64,000 bases of DNA from Acidobacteriota bacterium (GTDB lineage Bacteria; Acidobacteriota; Terriglobia; Bryobacterales; Bryobacteraceae). Below, piece after piece: positions 8,436 to 17,448 of the stretch (position 1 is the first letter of the stretch; each line of letters starts with the position of its first letter). The notes beneath the pieces are model-generated. The model was not told the DNA's origin and did not search any database. It worked only from the letters and a program-made list of their open reading frames with translations. Made by a program: the position numbers and the translations under genes. The stretch covers positions 62,001-126,000 of the forward strand of contig CANIVU010000007.1 of assembly GCA_947470805.1 (NCBI GenBank). The letters are read 5' to 3'.

Positions 8436-10182
8436 CTCCTGATTTTGTCGTCATTCGACCGCCGCCGCCACAGGCGATGGCTACGTACTGTTTTCCGTTC
8501 ACGCTGTAGATGGCGGGAGTGGCGTAGCCCCCGGCGGGCAACTTGTGCTCGAAGAGGATCGCTCCCGTCGCCACATCGTAGACGCGGAACATTTCGTCCT
8601 TCGTCGCGCCGATGAAAAGCAATCCGCTGGCGCTAACGGCAGGGCCACCCATGTTCTCCGTGCCGACTTCCTTGGGCGTTGTCGGATCCTTGCCGAAAAT
8701 CTTCTGCCAACTGAACTCGCCCTTGTTGAGATTAATGGCGGTAAGCAAGCCCCACGGCGGTTTGGCCCCGGAGTTGCCTTTGTCGTCACGAATCTTCGTA
8801 TAGCCCTTGAGGGCATACGGGTAGGGCGAGTTCGGCGCGGCGTCGATCAACTGGTGGACGCTGGCGACATTTTGCGAATTGACGTAGAGGTTCCCGGCCG
8901 GATCGGCCGCGGCGCCCCCCCATAAGCCGCCGCCTAGAGTACCGGGAAGTACGACAGTTCCCTGCCTGGAAGGCGGCGCGAACATACCTCCATTTTTGAG
9001 GTCGGCGAGTTGGCGCTTGATCTGGGATTCGGCTTCGGGCGTGACGTCGCTGGGTTCGAATTTCTGGGAGGAGAAGGGCGGCGGCTTTACCGGGAACGGC
9101 TGGGTTTTCGATACCACTTCGCCGGGCATGTCGCTCGACGGAACCGGGCGCTCTTCCACGGGAATGAGCGGCTTGCCGGTTTCGCGGTCAAGCACGAAGA
9201 CGAAGCCTTGTTTGGTGATCTGGGCAAGGGCGTCCTTTCCATTCCACTTGATCAGATTCGGATTGGCCGGCAAGTCCCAATCCCAAACGTCGTGATGGAG
9301 GGTTTGATAATGCCAGATCCGTTTGCCGGTGCTGGCTTCGAGAGCAACAATGGCGTTGCCGAAGAGGTTGTCGCCAACACGGTCGCCTCCATAGAAATCG
9401 AAGGCGGGCGAACCAAGGCTGACGTAGACAACACCGCGCTTTTCATCGAGGCTCATGCCGCCCCAGTTATTCGTTCCGCCAATCGTTTTCCAAGCGTCCT
9501 TGGGCCAGGTATCGTAACCAACTTCGCCGGGGTGCGGAATAGTGTGGAAGATCCAGCGGCGCTTTCCGGTGCGGGCGTCATAGGCGCGAATGTGGCCCGG
9601 CGCGGCCGCGCGAGGGCCCTCTCCAACGCTCGAGCCCATGATGATCAGGTCCTTGTAGACAATGCCCGGCGTGGTGGCGCCGTTGAAGGCCCCGACCGGA
9701 TCGCGATCGAGTTCCTTGGACATGTCAACGCGGCCATTCGCCCCAAAACCCGGGATCACGTTTCCAGTCTTGGCGTCGAGCGCGTACAGATAGTTGCCGG
9801 CGGAGAACAGCACCCGTTTGTCGGCGCCATCGGCCCAATACATGACGCCACGATTGACGCCGCGATTGCGCACCTCGACAGGATCGAAGCGCCAGACCTC
9901 CTTGCCGCTGGCGGCGTCAAGCGCCACCGCCATCAGGGTCGGGGTTGTGCCGTACAGCACGCCGTCAATCACCGAAGGCGTGCACTGGATCATCGTCCGG
10001 CCGCGCGCGTCGGCGTCTCCGGAGTGAAACTCCCAGGCCACCTTCAGGTTCTTGGCGTTGGCCTTGGTGATCTGCTTCAGGGGCGAATAGCGATTGCCAT
10101 CGTTGCCACCCGACCAAGTAGGCCAGTTCGTCTGTGCGGAGAGAGTGAGTGCAGTAAAGAGTAGAAGTGTGCGAGTTACCAC
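8407..10182 (-). CDS. PQQ-dependent quinoprotein dehydrogenase
   Basis: The 591-residue exported protein (leader TLLLFTALTLSAQTNW) is an eight-bladed quinoprotein propeller. Family features include WPTWSGGNDGNRYSPLKQI at the mature N-terminus, repeated tryptophan-docking segments (LDAASGKEVWRFDP, YDARTGKRRWIFHT, LEASTGKRIWHYQ) and HHDVWDWDLPANPNL. It resembles membrane glucose/quinate and alcohol dehydrogenases but lacks their N-terminal membrane helices and any fused heme domain. The adjacent pentaheme cytochrome may replace that domain. Substrate cannot be assigned, and PQQ synthesis genes are not in the window. It overlaps the aldolase stop by 7 nt. Confidence 0.88.
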   Translation of the reverse strand: MVTRTLLLFTALTLSAQTNWPTWSGGNDGNRYSPLKQITKANAKNLKVAWEFHSGDADARGRTMIQCTPSVIDGVLYGTTPTLMAVALDAASGKEVWRFDPVEVRNRGVNRGVMYWADGADKRVLFSAGNYLYALDAKTGNVIPGFGANGRVDMSKELDRDPVGAFNGATTPGIVYKDLIIMGSSVGEGPRAAAPGHIRAYDARTGKRRWIFHTIPHPGEVGYDTWPKDAWKTIGGTNNWGGMSLDEKRGVVYVSLGSPAFDFYGGDRVGDNLFGNAIVALEASTGKRIWHYQTLHHDVWDWDLPANPNLIKWNGKDALAQITKQGFVFVLDRETGKPLIPVEERPVPSSDMPGEVVSKTQPFPVKPPPFSSQKFEPSDVTPEAESQIKRQLADLKNGGMFAPPSRQGTVVLPGTLGGGLWGGAAADPAGNLYVNSQNVASVHQLIDAAPNSPYPYALKGYTKIRDDKGNSGAKPPWGLLTAINLNKGEFSWQKIFGKDPTTPKEVGTENMGGPAVSASGLLFIGATKDEMFRVYDVATGAILFEHKLPAGGYATPAIYSVNGKQYVAIACGGGGRMTTKSGDAYVAFALP

Positions 10183-11111
10183 GGCATTGTCCGTTTGGTG
10201 AACTTGCGGCCCTTTGCCGCCGCTTCCTGTCCACCGGAACCAATCATGACACCTTCTTTGATCATCTCTTCCACGTCGTTGGGACGAACCGTGTTGAGGA
10301 ACGCAAGTTTGTTCGCTTTGCAGGCCTTCAATACGCGGCTGCGGGCGCTCGCCATCTCCGGATCAAGCTCGTTGTTTGCCCCATGTCCATCGGGGCGGCG
10401 GAGCGACAGGCCCATATCCCCGGGCCCCCATTCCGCGAAACCGATGCCGGGTACAGCGGCCACTTTTTCAGCATCGGCGAGAGCGAAGCGATCCTCGATT
10501 TTGAGCCCGAGAAGAAACTCGCCATTCGGGTTCAGCGGCCAGGGGTCGGCCACTTCTTTGTATTCCGCCGGGGTCAGTCCCCAGATTGTAGCGGGTCCGC
10601 CCTGACTGCCGTTGCCGAGCATGCCTTCCGGGAGCCCGGCGACGGGGTTTGAATCGACATAGCGGCAAGCGGAGACGAAGGTCTTAATGGCCTCCGGATC
10701 CCGGGCGTGGCAGAGCAGAATGCCGTGAATACCCGTAAGCAATGCCTGTTGCACAACCCAGAAGTTGGCTTCCATATGGGCCTTGCTCACGCCGAGAACC
10801 GGCAACGTCGCGATGACGGCGGGCGTACGATGCCCGCTCTTGGTCGGGCCACCGTCGATGAGCCCTCGCATGAAGGCCTTCAACGCACTGAAATCGAGCT
10901 GGCCGTGCTCCATCTCGTAATTGATGTAGTCCGCCCAGGTCTGCGACATCCGCTTCCCTTCCTCGTAACCCGCTCCGCCGGTCGCGCCGGTGTAATAGAT
11001 CGGCTGGCCCTGGGCGAGCAGCTCAATCGCTTTGTTGATCCGTTTCGGCTTGGGCGACTGCGCGGCAAGGGGCAGCGCAAGCGGGAGGGAGAGTAGAGTT
11101 CGACGGTTCAT
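10176..11111 (-). CDS. HpcH/HpaI aldolase / citrate lyase family protein, exported
   Basis: From ATG 11111 the protein has 311 residues with a signal peptide (MNRRTLLSLPLALPLAAQ). The reading frame extends far upstream, but that part is unlike the family and lies antisense to the M20 peptidase. The core shows the HpcH/HpaI barrel: AIKTFVSACRYVDSN, LLGLKIEDRFALADAEKV and FAEWGPGDMGLSL, where E and D would bind the divalent metal. Family members cleave or form 2-keto-hydroxy acids. An exported form is common in acidobacteria, but its role is not established. It is the first gene of the minus-strand train ending at 1427. Confidence 0.85.
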   Translation of the reverse strand: MNRRTLLSLPLALPLAAQSPKPKRINKAIELLAQGQPIYYTGATGGAGYEEGKRMSQTWADYINYEMEHGQLDFSALKAFMRGLIDGGPTKSGHRTPAVIATLPVLGVSKAHMEANFWVVQQALLTGIHGILLCHARDPEAIKTFVSACRYVDSNPVAGLPEGMLGNGSQGGPATIWGLTPAEYKEVADPWPLNPNGEFLLGLKIEDRFALADAEKVAAVPGIGFAEWGPGDMGLSLRRPDGHGANNELDPEMASARSRVLKACKANKLAFLNTVRPNDVEEMIKEGVMIGSGGQEAAAKGRKFTKRTMPW

Positions 11112-11156
11112 AGGCAGTTCTATATCAAAGACCGAACCTTGGCACAATGGAGGGGA

Positions 11157-12368
11157 ATGTTCCGTCTGCTTTTTTTGTTCCTCCCCCTCGCGGCTACCGC
11201 GCAAAACTTTGACCTGATATTGGAAACGATCCGGGCAGACCAGGCCTGGACGCTGGAGCAGCAGATCAGCATTTGCCAGATTCCCGCCCCGCCGTTCAAG
11301 GAACTGGAGCGCGGCAAGGAGTACGCCAAACGGCTGGGTTCGCTCGGCCTTGTCGACATCCGGACGGACAGCGAAGGAAACATCATCAGCCGGTGGCCAG
11401 GCTCCAAAGCGCCGAAGCCACTGATCGTTTTCAGCGCCCATTTGGATACCGTGTTTCCCGAGGGCATGGATGTAACCGTGAAGAAAGACGGCGCCAAGTT
11501 GAAGGGACTCGGAATGGGCGATGATTGCCGCGGGCTGGCCTCGGTGTTGACCGTAGCCAAGGCCTTTCAGAAACACAACGCAACCTTCAACGGCACCATC
11601 CTCTTTGTCGCCACGGTCGGCGAGGAGGGGCAAGGCGACCTACGTGGCATGCGGCATCTATTCACCAAGGAATTGAAGGGGCAGGTTGACGCCTTCATTT
11701 CCGTCGATGGGACCGGGACGTCTTTGACGACACGCGGCGTCGGGAGCAATCGTTATCTGGTGACCTACAAGGGGCGCGGCGGCCACAGTTACGGCGCGTT
11801 CGGGATGCCCAATCCGGCGCACGCCATGGGCCGCGCGATTGCTCGCATTGCCGATATCCAGGTGCCGGCATCGCCGAAAACCACATTCAATATTGGCCGC
11901 GTCGAAGGCGGAACAAGTGTCAATTCGATTCCGATTTCGGTCAGCATGGAAGTCGACATTCGGAGTGAATCGGCCAGCGAACTGAAGACGCTCGACGAAC
12001 GTTTGCGCGCCGCTTTCCAGGCAGGATTGGACGCGGAAAAGCAGCGCTGGCCGAACTCGAAAGCGGCGCTCGATCTCGAGATCAAGACAATGGGCCTGCG
12101 TCCCGCCGCCGAACCGCCGGATTCGCTGCCAATCGTACAGAAGGCGATGGCCGCGGCCAAAGGCGCTGGAGTGACGATCTTCGCCACCCGTTCCGGCTCC
12201 ACCGACTCCAATATCCCCATGAGCCTTGGCATTCCCGCCATTACAATCGGCGGCGGCGGCGCGGCCCAGGGATCGCATTCCATCGACGAGTCCTACGAAG
12301 ACACACCCGACTCCTACAAAGGCCCGCAGTGGGCCGCACTGATTCTGAAGTCACTCACGGAAAAATGA
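11157..12368 (+). CDS. M20 family metallopeptidase, exported
   Basis: The 403-residue protein has a signal peptide (MFRLLFLFLPLAATAQ). It keeps the M20 zinc-ligand pattern: SAHLDTVFPEG (H and following D), GMGDDCRGLA (bridging D), VGEEGQGDLRG (catalytic E and metal E), and a late HSIDESYED histidine. The dimerisation domain contains GGHSYGAFG. Substrates are likely peptides or aminoacyl conjugates. A TTG start at 11139 is possible in frame, but ATG 11157 gives a clean leader and is preceded by GGAGGGG, though very close. The stop overlaps the GH88 start as ATGA. Confidence 0.88.
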   Translation: MFRLLFLFLPLAATAQNFDLILETIRADQAWTLEQQISICQIPAPPFKELERGKEYAKRLGSLGLVDIRTDSEGNIISRWPGSKAPKPLIVFSAHLDTVFPEGMDVTVKKDGAKLKGLGMGDDCRGLASVLTVAKAFQKHNATFNGTILFVATVGEEGQGDLRGMRHLFTKELKGQVDAFISVDGTGTSLTTRGVGSNRYLVTYKGRGGHSYGAFGMPNPAHAMGRAIARIADIQVPASPKTTFNIGRVEGGTSVNSIPISVSMEVDIRSESASELKTLDERLRAAFQAGLDAEKQRWPNSKAALDLEIKTMGLRPAAEPPDSLPIVQKAMAAAKGAGVTIFATRSGSTDSNIPMSLGIPAITIGGGGAAQGSHSIDESYEDTPDSYKGPQWAALILKSLTEK

Positions 12369-13693
12369 TTCACATTCAAAACGAACTCACCCCAGCGGCC
12401 CTGTTGCCGCGCATTGGCAAACTCTGGACCGCATCGGCGGCAAAGATTCGTGCGCTCGAAGAGGCGTGGGAACCGGCAGCCGGCGCACCCGTCTTCACCG
12501 TAAAGGGACGTTACACTTCCCGCGGTTGGACGGAGTGGACCCAGGGCTTCCAGTTTGGGGCCGCCATCCTTCAGTTTGACGCTACCGGCGAGCAGTGGTT
12601 CCTCGAACAGGGCCGTAAGCGGACGCTGGACCTCATGGCGCCGCACATTACCCACGTCGGTGTGCATGACCATGGCTTCAACAATGTTTCCACCTATGGC
12701 AACCTGCTTCGCCTGATGGACGAAGGGCGAATTCCAACCAACGAATGGGAACGGAATTTCTATATACTGGCGCTCCAGTGTACCGGCGCCGTCCAGGCCG
12801 CCCGGTGGTCCACCATTCGCGGCGGCGGCGGATATATCTATTCGTTCAACGGGCCCCACTCGCTGTTCGTGGACACCATCCGGTCTCTGCGCGCGCTCGC
12901 CGTCAGCCATAAGCTGGGCCATGTCCTGATGGGCGAGAATGATCAGAAGATTTCGTTGCTGGACCGGTTGATTGACCACGCCCGCGCCACCGCGGAGCTG
13001 AACGTGTTCTACGGGACGGGCCGGGACTCCTACGACACGCTGGCTGGCCGCACGGTGCATGAGATTGTCTTCAACCGCAACGACGGCAACGCTCGGTGCC
13101 CGAGTTCGCAACAGGGCTATTCGCCATTCACCACCTGGACGCGCGGACTGGCGTGGGCGATGCTCGGTTTCGCGGAACAGTTGGAGTTCTTCGCGGCAAC
13201 GGGCGTGGAAGCGCCGGCGTTCATGTTGCGCGCCGCCAAAGCCACGTGCGATTTCTACATCGAGCAAACCCCCACTTGCGGCGTTCCGTACTGGGACACA
13301 GGCGCACCGGGCTTGGCCAGCATGGGCGACTACCTGAACCGACCGGCCGAGCCGTTTAACGATTTCGAACCCGTCGATTCCTCGGCGGCGGCGATTGGCG
13401 CGCAGGGGCTTTTACGGCTGGGCCGGTTGACGGGCGAGTCCAAGTACATCGCCGCGGGTCTGACCGTGGCGAATACGATTTTCGACGAACCGTACCTGAG
13501 CGCCGATACCAGCCACCAGGGGCTCCTGCTTCACTCCGTGTACCACCGCCCCAACGGCTGGGATCACATTCCGGAAGGCCGAAAAGTGCCGTGTGGCGAA
13601 TCCTGCATGTGGGGCGATTACCACGCCCGTGAGTTGGCGCTCTATATCCAGCGGCTTGCCGAATCCAAACCGTATCTGACGTTCTGGAGCTAA
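12365..13693 (+). CDS. Glycoside hydrolase family 88-like (unsaturated glucuronyl hydrolase)
   Basis: The 442-residue cytoplasmic protein is an alpha/alpha-barrel of the GH88 type. THVGVHDHGFNN (about 96-107) carries a conserved catalytic-region aspartate, and GYSPFTTWTRGLAWAMLGF, PYWDTGAPG and DSSAAAIGAQGLLRL match the inner helices of unsaturated glucuronyl hydrolases. These enzymes hydrolyse the 4,5-unsaturated uronic acid from oligosaccharides made by polysaccharide lyases. No polysaccharide lyase is nearby. The ATG overlaps the stop of the M20 gene, so expression is coupled. Confidence 0.85.
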   Translation: MIHIQNELTPAALLPRIGKLWTASAAKIRALEEAWEPAAGAPVFTVKGRYTSRGWTEWTQGFQFGAAILQFDATGEQWFLEQGRKRTLDLMAPHITHVGVHDHGFNNVSTYGNLLRLMDEGRIPTNEWERNFYILALQCTGAVQAARWSTIRGGGGYIYSFNGPHSLFVDTIRSLRALAVSHKLGHVLMGENDQKISLLDRLIDHARATAELNVFYGTGRDSYDTLAGRTVHEIVFNRNDGNARCPSSQQGYSPFTTWTRGLAWAMLGFAEQLEFFAATGVEAPAFMLRAAKATCDFYIEQTPTCGVPYWDTGAPGLASMGDYLNRPAEPFNDFEPVDSSAAAIGAQGLLRLGRLTGESKYIAAGLTVANTIFDEPYLSADTSHQGLLLHSVYHRPNGWDHIPEGRKVPCGESCMWGDYHARELALYIQRLAESKPYLTFWS

Positions 13694-13697
13694 GAAG

Positions 13698-13722
13698 ACT
13701 GGGGGGTGCGGAGCCCCCCAGT
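13698..13722 (+). terminator. Stem-loop after the M20-GH88 pair
   Basis: A perfect 9-bp stem (ACTGGGGGG with CCCCCCAGT) closes a 7-nt loop only 4 nt after the GH88 stop. No T run follows, so it is either a factor-dependent terminator or an mRNA 3-prime stabiliser. Confidence 0.55.
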
Positions 13723-13782
13723 ACCGGAATAACCTTAGTACCGACTTTTCTGTAAGCCTAAAGCGAAACGATCGACCCGCCG

Positions 13783-14790
13783 ATGATGGTGAGAGACTCG
13801 CCTGTGCCTCTTACCATCGGACAAACCATCAACGGTTATGAGTTGTTGGACTACCTGGATAGTTCCAGCAAACGCATCGCCTATCGGGCGCGGAACGTAG
13901 CGCAAAGCCGCATCGAGCAACTGCAGATTCTGCCCGAGAGCGTCCAGCACGATCCGGAGCGGTCGGCGCGTTTCATGCGGGAAAGCCGCATCCTCGCCAC
14001 CCTTCAGCATCCCAATATCCTGACGTGTCACGGCGTCGTCGAACTCGGGGGACAACTGGCGATCTCGGTGGAAGCAATTGAAGCCGTAACGCTGGCCGAT
14101 CGGCTGGAACTCGGCCCAATGGAAACCGAAGAAGGCGTTCGATCCATTTTGCAGGTACTGGCGGCCGCGGACGCTGCCCATGCCGCCGGAGTGGTTCACC
14201 GCGAGATCTCCCCGGCAAATATCCTGATTACACCCGAAAAACTGGTCAAGTTAACTGGCTTTTCGGCCGCGAAAACAGCTGCTGACCCCAGCGTGACGCG
14301 CGCTGGAACGATAGTCGGCAGCGCAACATATACGGCGCCCGAAGTCTTCCATGGGGTCTCCTCGCTCGATCCGCGTATTGATGTCTATTCGATCGGCTGC
14401 GTATTCTACGCGCTGGTCACGGGCCGGCCGCCGTTCAACCAAAAGGCGGAGTACGAAGTGATGATGGCGCATGTCCAACAAACGCCTGCCCCGCCCAGCC
14501 GATATAACCCGGTCATTAACGGGGTTCTCGACGCAGTGATTCTGAAGGCCCTGGCGAAGAACCCGAATGATCGCTACCAATCCGCCCGCGAATTCTACCA
14601 CGCCATTTTGAACCCAGGCACTGTCTACGTGCCCCAAGAGCCGGTACCAGAGGCCTCTGCGCCAACTGCGCCTGTGCAAGCGGTCGACGTCGTGCGACCT
14701 GCTGCCATTTCACCAGCCATCGTCGCTTTGGCCGCTGGGATGCTTTTCCTGGCGATTGCAATCCTCGTCCTACTCTACGGCGGTGCCTAG
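13783..14790 (+). CDS. Membrane-anchored Ser/Thr pseudokinase
   Basis: The 335-residue protein has the Hanks kinase fold (HPNIL at 76-80, APEVFHG, DVYSIGCVFYALVTGRPPF) but has lost the catalytic residues. The glycine loop reads LDSSSKR, the ATP lysine position is Q48, HRD is HRE (E141), the lysine after it is S143, and DFG is GFS (159-161). N146 and the alpha-C glutamate (E67) remain. A single C-terminal membrane helix (about 307-333) suggests an inner-membrane anchor. No strong ribosome site precedes ATG 13783; GTG 13804 is an alternative start. It lies 5 nt before an intact kinase, so a partner or allosteric role is likely. Confidence 0.85.
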   Translation: MMVRDSPVPLTIGQTINGYELLDYLDSSSKRIAYRARNVAQSRIEQLQILPESVQHDPERSARFMRESRILATLQHPNILTCHGVVELGGQLAISVEAIEAVTLADRLELGPMETEEGVRSILQVLAAADAAHAAGVVHREISPANILITPEKLVKLTGFSAAKTAADPSVTRAGTIVGSATYTAPEVFHGVSSLDPRIDVYSIGCVFYALVTGRPPFNQKAEYEVMMAHVQQTPAPPSRYNPVINGVLDAVILKALAKNPNDRYQSAREFYHAILNPGTVYVPQEPVPEASAPTAPVQAVDVVRPAAISPAIVALAAGMLFLAIAILVLLYGGA

Positions 14791-14795
14791 GGACC

Positions 14796-16154
14796 ATGCG
14801 ATTCCAACCGGGCGATGCCGTCGGTCCATACCGGGTTACCGGAATCATCGGAGAGGGCGCTTGCGGCGTTGTCTATCAGGTAGTGAACTCCGTGACCGGA
14901 CGGTTGGAAGCCATGAAGATTCTGGCCGAGAACTATGGGCACGATCTCGATCAAGCCCAGCGGTTTCTTCGCGAAATCCAATTACAGGCAAAGCTGGATC
15001 ACCCGAACATCGCACAGGTCCGAACGGCTTTCTGCGAAGGCTACACCATCGTCCTGGTGATGGAACTCGTGGACGGAGAATCACTTAGCTCTGTTCTGCA
15101 ACGTGGCCCATTAACCGTGGATGCGAGCATTCGTGTCGCCGAACAGATCCTGAATGCGTTGATCATGGCCCATCACCATGGCGTCGTCCACCGGGATGTG
15201 AAGCCAGCAAACATCCTCTTGGATCGTTTCGGCACGGTGAAACTCACCGACTTCGGATTGGCGAAGCAGTACGGTGAGCCCGGCCAAACCGGCCAGGGGT
15301 TGGCTGTTGGAACCGTCTTCTACATGGCGCCGGAACAGGTACGAGGGCTCGCCACCACAGACTGGCGAGCGGATCTCTACGCGGTGGGCGTTGTCCTTTA
15401 TGAAATGCTGACGGGGCGAAGACCGTTCGACGGTGTCGAACAGTACGCCGTCATGAGGGCGCAGATTGAACTGACCCCGCCCCCCGTCTCCCGATGGGTG
15501 CCCTCTCTTCCGAAGGAGTTTGACGCTTTAGTGGAACGGGCGCTGCAGAAAAACCTGGCGGAGCGATTCCAAAGCGCGAGCGGATTCCTCGCAGCGCTCC
15601 AGGAACTTCCCAACGCCTCCAACCCGCCCAAGAGGCTTTCCCGCCGATATACAACCTACGCGGCCGGGATCGGGTCCATCCTAATGGCGGCGTTTGCCCT
15701 CCCGCCCAAATCCTGGGACATACCCATCGAAACGCTGTCGCTCCAAATGCCGGCGGCGCCGCCGGCCCCGCCGGAAGCCGCACGTATACCCGCACCTGCC
15801 ATTCAGGCGCCAGTGCCAATCGAACCAACACCCGTTCGTCCGATCCCCGCCCTGCCCGTCCGCAAGCCGGCGTTCGTGGGAGTGACACACGCATTGCCAG
15901 CCGTCACACGGCCAATCGAACCACCGCCCGTCAAAGAGTCAACGGTTCCGGTGGCAACCACCTTACCCCCTCCTCCGAAGGTCGCGCCGATCGAAGCGAG
16001 TGGTGCAGCCCCTCTCACGAAAGTCCCGGACACGGTGCTCGTCCAAACGGAAGTGCCGGCGGAACGGCCGTCCAATTGGATGAGAAGGGGCATTGGCAAA
16101 GTCCCCAAGCTATTCCGGCGGCGTGACCCGCAACAGCAAACTCCCAAACCATAG
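14796..16154 (+). CDS. Serine/threonine protein kinase, membrane-anchored
   Basis: The 452-residue kinase has all catalytic motifs: GEGACG loop (19-24), ATP lysine K41, HRDVKPAN (catalytic D134), DFG (D152), APEQ and DLYAVGVVLYEMLTG. After the kinase domain a hydrophobic stretch (about 285-303) is probably a membrane helix. It is followed by a 150-residue proline/alanine-rich tail with many IEP/VP repeats, which likely spans the periplasm or is unstructured. It starts 5 nt after the pseudokinase gene and should be co-translated with it. Targets are unknown. Confidence 0.92.
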   Translation: MRFQPGDAVGPYRVTGIIGEGACGVVYQVVNSVTGRLEAMKILAENYGHDLDQAQRFLREIQLQAKLDHPNIAQVRTAFCEGYTIVLVMELVDGESLSSVLQRGPLTVDASIRVAEQILNALIMAHHHGVVHRDVKPANILLDRFGTVKLTDFGLAKQYGEPGQTGQGLAVGTVFYMAPEQVRGLATTDWRADLYAVGVVLYEMLTGRRPFDGVEQYAVMRAQIELTPPPVSRWVPSLPKEFDALVERALQKNLAERFQSASGFLAALQELPNASNPPKRLSRRYTTYAAGIGSILMAAFALPPKSWDIPIETLSLQMPAAPPAPPEAARIPAPAIQAPVPIEPTPVRPIPALPVRKPAFVGVTHALPAVTRPIEPPPVKESTVPVATTLPPPPKVAPIEASGAAPLTKVPDTVLVQTEVPAERPSNWMRRGIGKVPKLFRRRDPQQQTPKP

Positions 16155-16221
16155 GCTGGCAGCAGACGCAAAACACCGCCCCGGGTCACCGGGTGGAGCC
16201 GCCGTTGTAGACTCTCTGGAG

Positions 16222-16815
16222 ATGTCTCTTCTCCTCCGGCGCATTCACCTGTATCTAGCCCTGTTCCTGGCACCTTGGATTCTGATGTATACCGTTTCGA
16301 CGTTTGTGATGAACCACCGGGAGTGGTTCCACGGACCCGGACCGACACCTCCGCCAAAGTTTGAACTGGAGCGAGAAATAACCTACCAGGGCATGATGCC
16401 CGACGGAGCGACGCCACAGCAGATCGCACTGCAACTGATGGCCTCCCTCGACATGGACGGCGCCTACGCATTGGCGCGAAATGCCACACCGGAGAAGGTA
16501 GTCATCAACCGCCAACATCCGGTCAATCCAAGAAGAATCACCTATACGGCTGTCGACCGCAAGGTAACCATCGAGAAAATGGTGTTCTCCGGGGCCGGCT
16601 TTCTGGAGCGGATGCACCGCAGACGGGGCTTTCAACACAACTATGTGCTGGAGGACCTCTGGGCGGCATCGGTGGATCTGACCATTCTTGGACTCTTTCT
16701 TCTGGCCGCCAGCGGCATCTGGATGTGGTGGGAACTGCGCGTCACCCGCCGGCTCGGTGCGATTGCGCTGGGTGGCGGCTTCGCGCTCTTTGGCCTGTTT
16801 CTGGCGGTGATGTAA
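16222..16815 (+). CDS. PepSY-associated membrane-helix protein (first of a tandem pair)
   Basis: From ATG 16222 the product has 197 residues: an N-terminal helix (RRIHLYLALFLAPWILMYTV), a soluble loop with a basic MHRRRGFQHNY segment, and two C-terminal helices with SGIWMWWELR between them. This is the layout of PepSY_TM proteins, which occur in heme, metal or siderophore-related membrane reductases. The frame is open upstream to 16093, but that part overlaps the kinase tail and is unlike the family. The stop overlaps the next start by one base. Confidence 0.7.
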   Translation: MSLLLRRIHLYLALFLAPWILMYTVSTFVMNHREWFHGPGPTPPPKFELEREITYQGMMPDGATPQQIALQLMASLDMDGAYALARNATPEKVVINRQHPVNPRRITYTAVDRKVTIEKMVFSGAGFLERMHRRRGFQHNYVLEDLWAASVDLTILGLFLLAASGIWMWWELRVTRRLGAIALGGGFALFGLFLAVM

Positions 16816-17420
16816 TGAAATTCCCGCATCTCAATCGCCGCACGCACCTTTACCTGGGACTCTTCCTGACTCCGTGGGTCCTGATGTATGCCTTGTCCTC
16901 CATCCCGTTCTCCCACAATGACCACTTCGAACAGCGCGACAAGGAGAAGGGATTGCCACTTTGGACGAAGACCTTTGACGGGCCATACGACCTTGGCCCC
17001 ATTCCCGACTCCCCCGTGCTCAAGCCCCTGGGCGCGAAGATCGTTCGGGACTTTCACATGGAGGACGCCAATTACGGTGTATACCGGCAGAGTCCAACGC
17101 AGTTGAACATCTACGTCTATACCTTTTGGAAGTCAGTCCAATTCAAGTACTTCATCAACGAAAAAAGGCTGGTTGGCGAAGACAGGCGCTTCCGGCTGGA
17201 ACACTTCCTTACCGGCATGCACGCCAGAGGAGGGTTCGGCGATGGCAGGTTCTTCCCCGTTTTGTGGGCCATCGTGATCGATCTCGTTTGCCTGGCCTTT
17301 TTGATCTGGGTAGCATCCGGCTTGTACATGTGGTGGTGCCTGCCCGGCCTCCGGACCTGGGGCTGGGTCGCCGTAGCCGGCGGCATCCTGACATTCGGCT
17401 TCTTCCTGGCCAGACTCTAA
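16815..17420 (+). CDS. PepSY-associated membrane-helix protein (second of a tandem pair)
   Basis: The 201-residue product is a paralogue of the preceding one: RRTHLYLGLFLTPWVLMYAL at the N-terminus, FLTGMHARGGF matching the partner's MHRRRGF, and a C-terminal SGLYMWWCLPG between two helices. The start codon shares its A with the TAA of the upstream gene (TAATG), so it is translationally coupled. The pair may form a heterodimer in the inner membrane. The GMHARGGF histidine and the first-helix histidine could be metal or heme ligands, which is speculative. Confidence 0.7.
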   Translation: MKFPHLNRRTHLYLGLFLTPWVLMYALSSIPFSHNDHFEQRDKEKGLPLWTKTFDGPYDLGPIPDSPVLKPLGAKIVRDFHMEDANYGVYRQSPTQLNIYVYTFWKSVQFKYFINEKRLVGEDRRFRLEHFLTGMHARGGFGDGRFFPVLWAIVIDLVCLAFLIWVASGLYMWWCLPGLRTWGWVAVAGGILTFGFFLARL

Positions 17421-17425
17421 AAAAA

Positions 17426-17448
17426 ACGGGATTCCAGAGGAATCCCGT
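17426..17448 (-). terminator. Perfect hairpin with T-run on the minus strand
   Basis: A 10-bp perfect stem (ACGGGATTCC / GGAATCCCGT) with a 3-nt loop sits 5 nt after the second PepSY gene stop. On the minus strand the stem is followed by eight T residues, which makes a textbook intrinsic terminator in that direction. On the plus strand only AAAC follows. It may work for both directions. Confidence 0.6.

Noticed and set aside
10182-11633. Aldolase gene starting far upstream of ATG 11111
   Set aside because: The extra N-terminus is antisense to the M20 peptidase gene; ATG 11111 gives a leader peptide.
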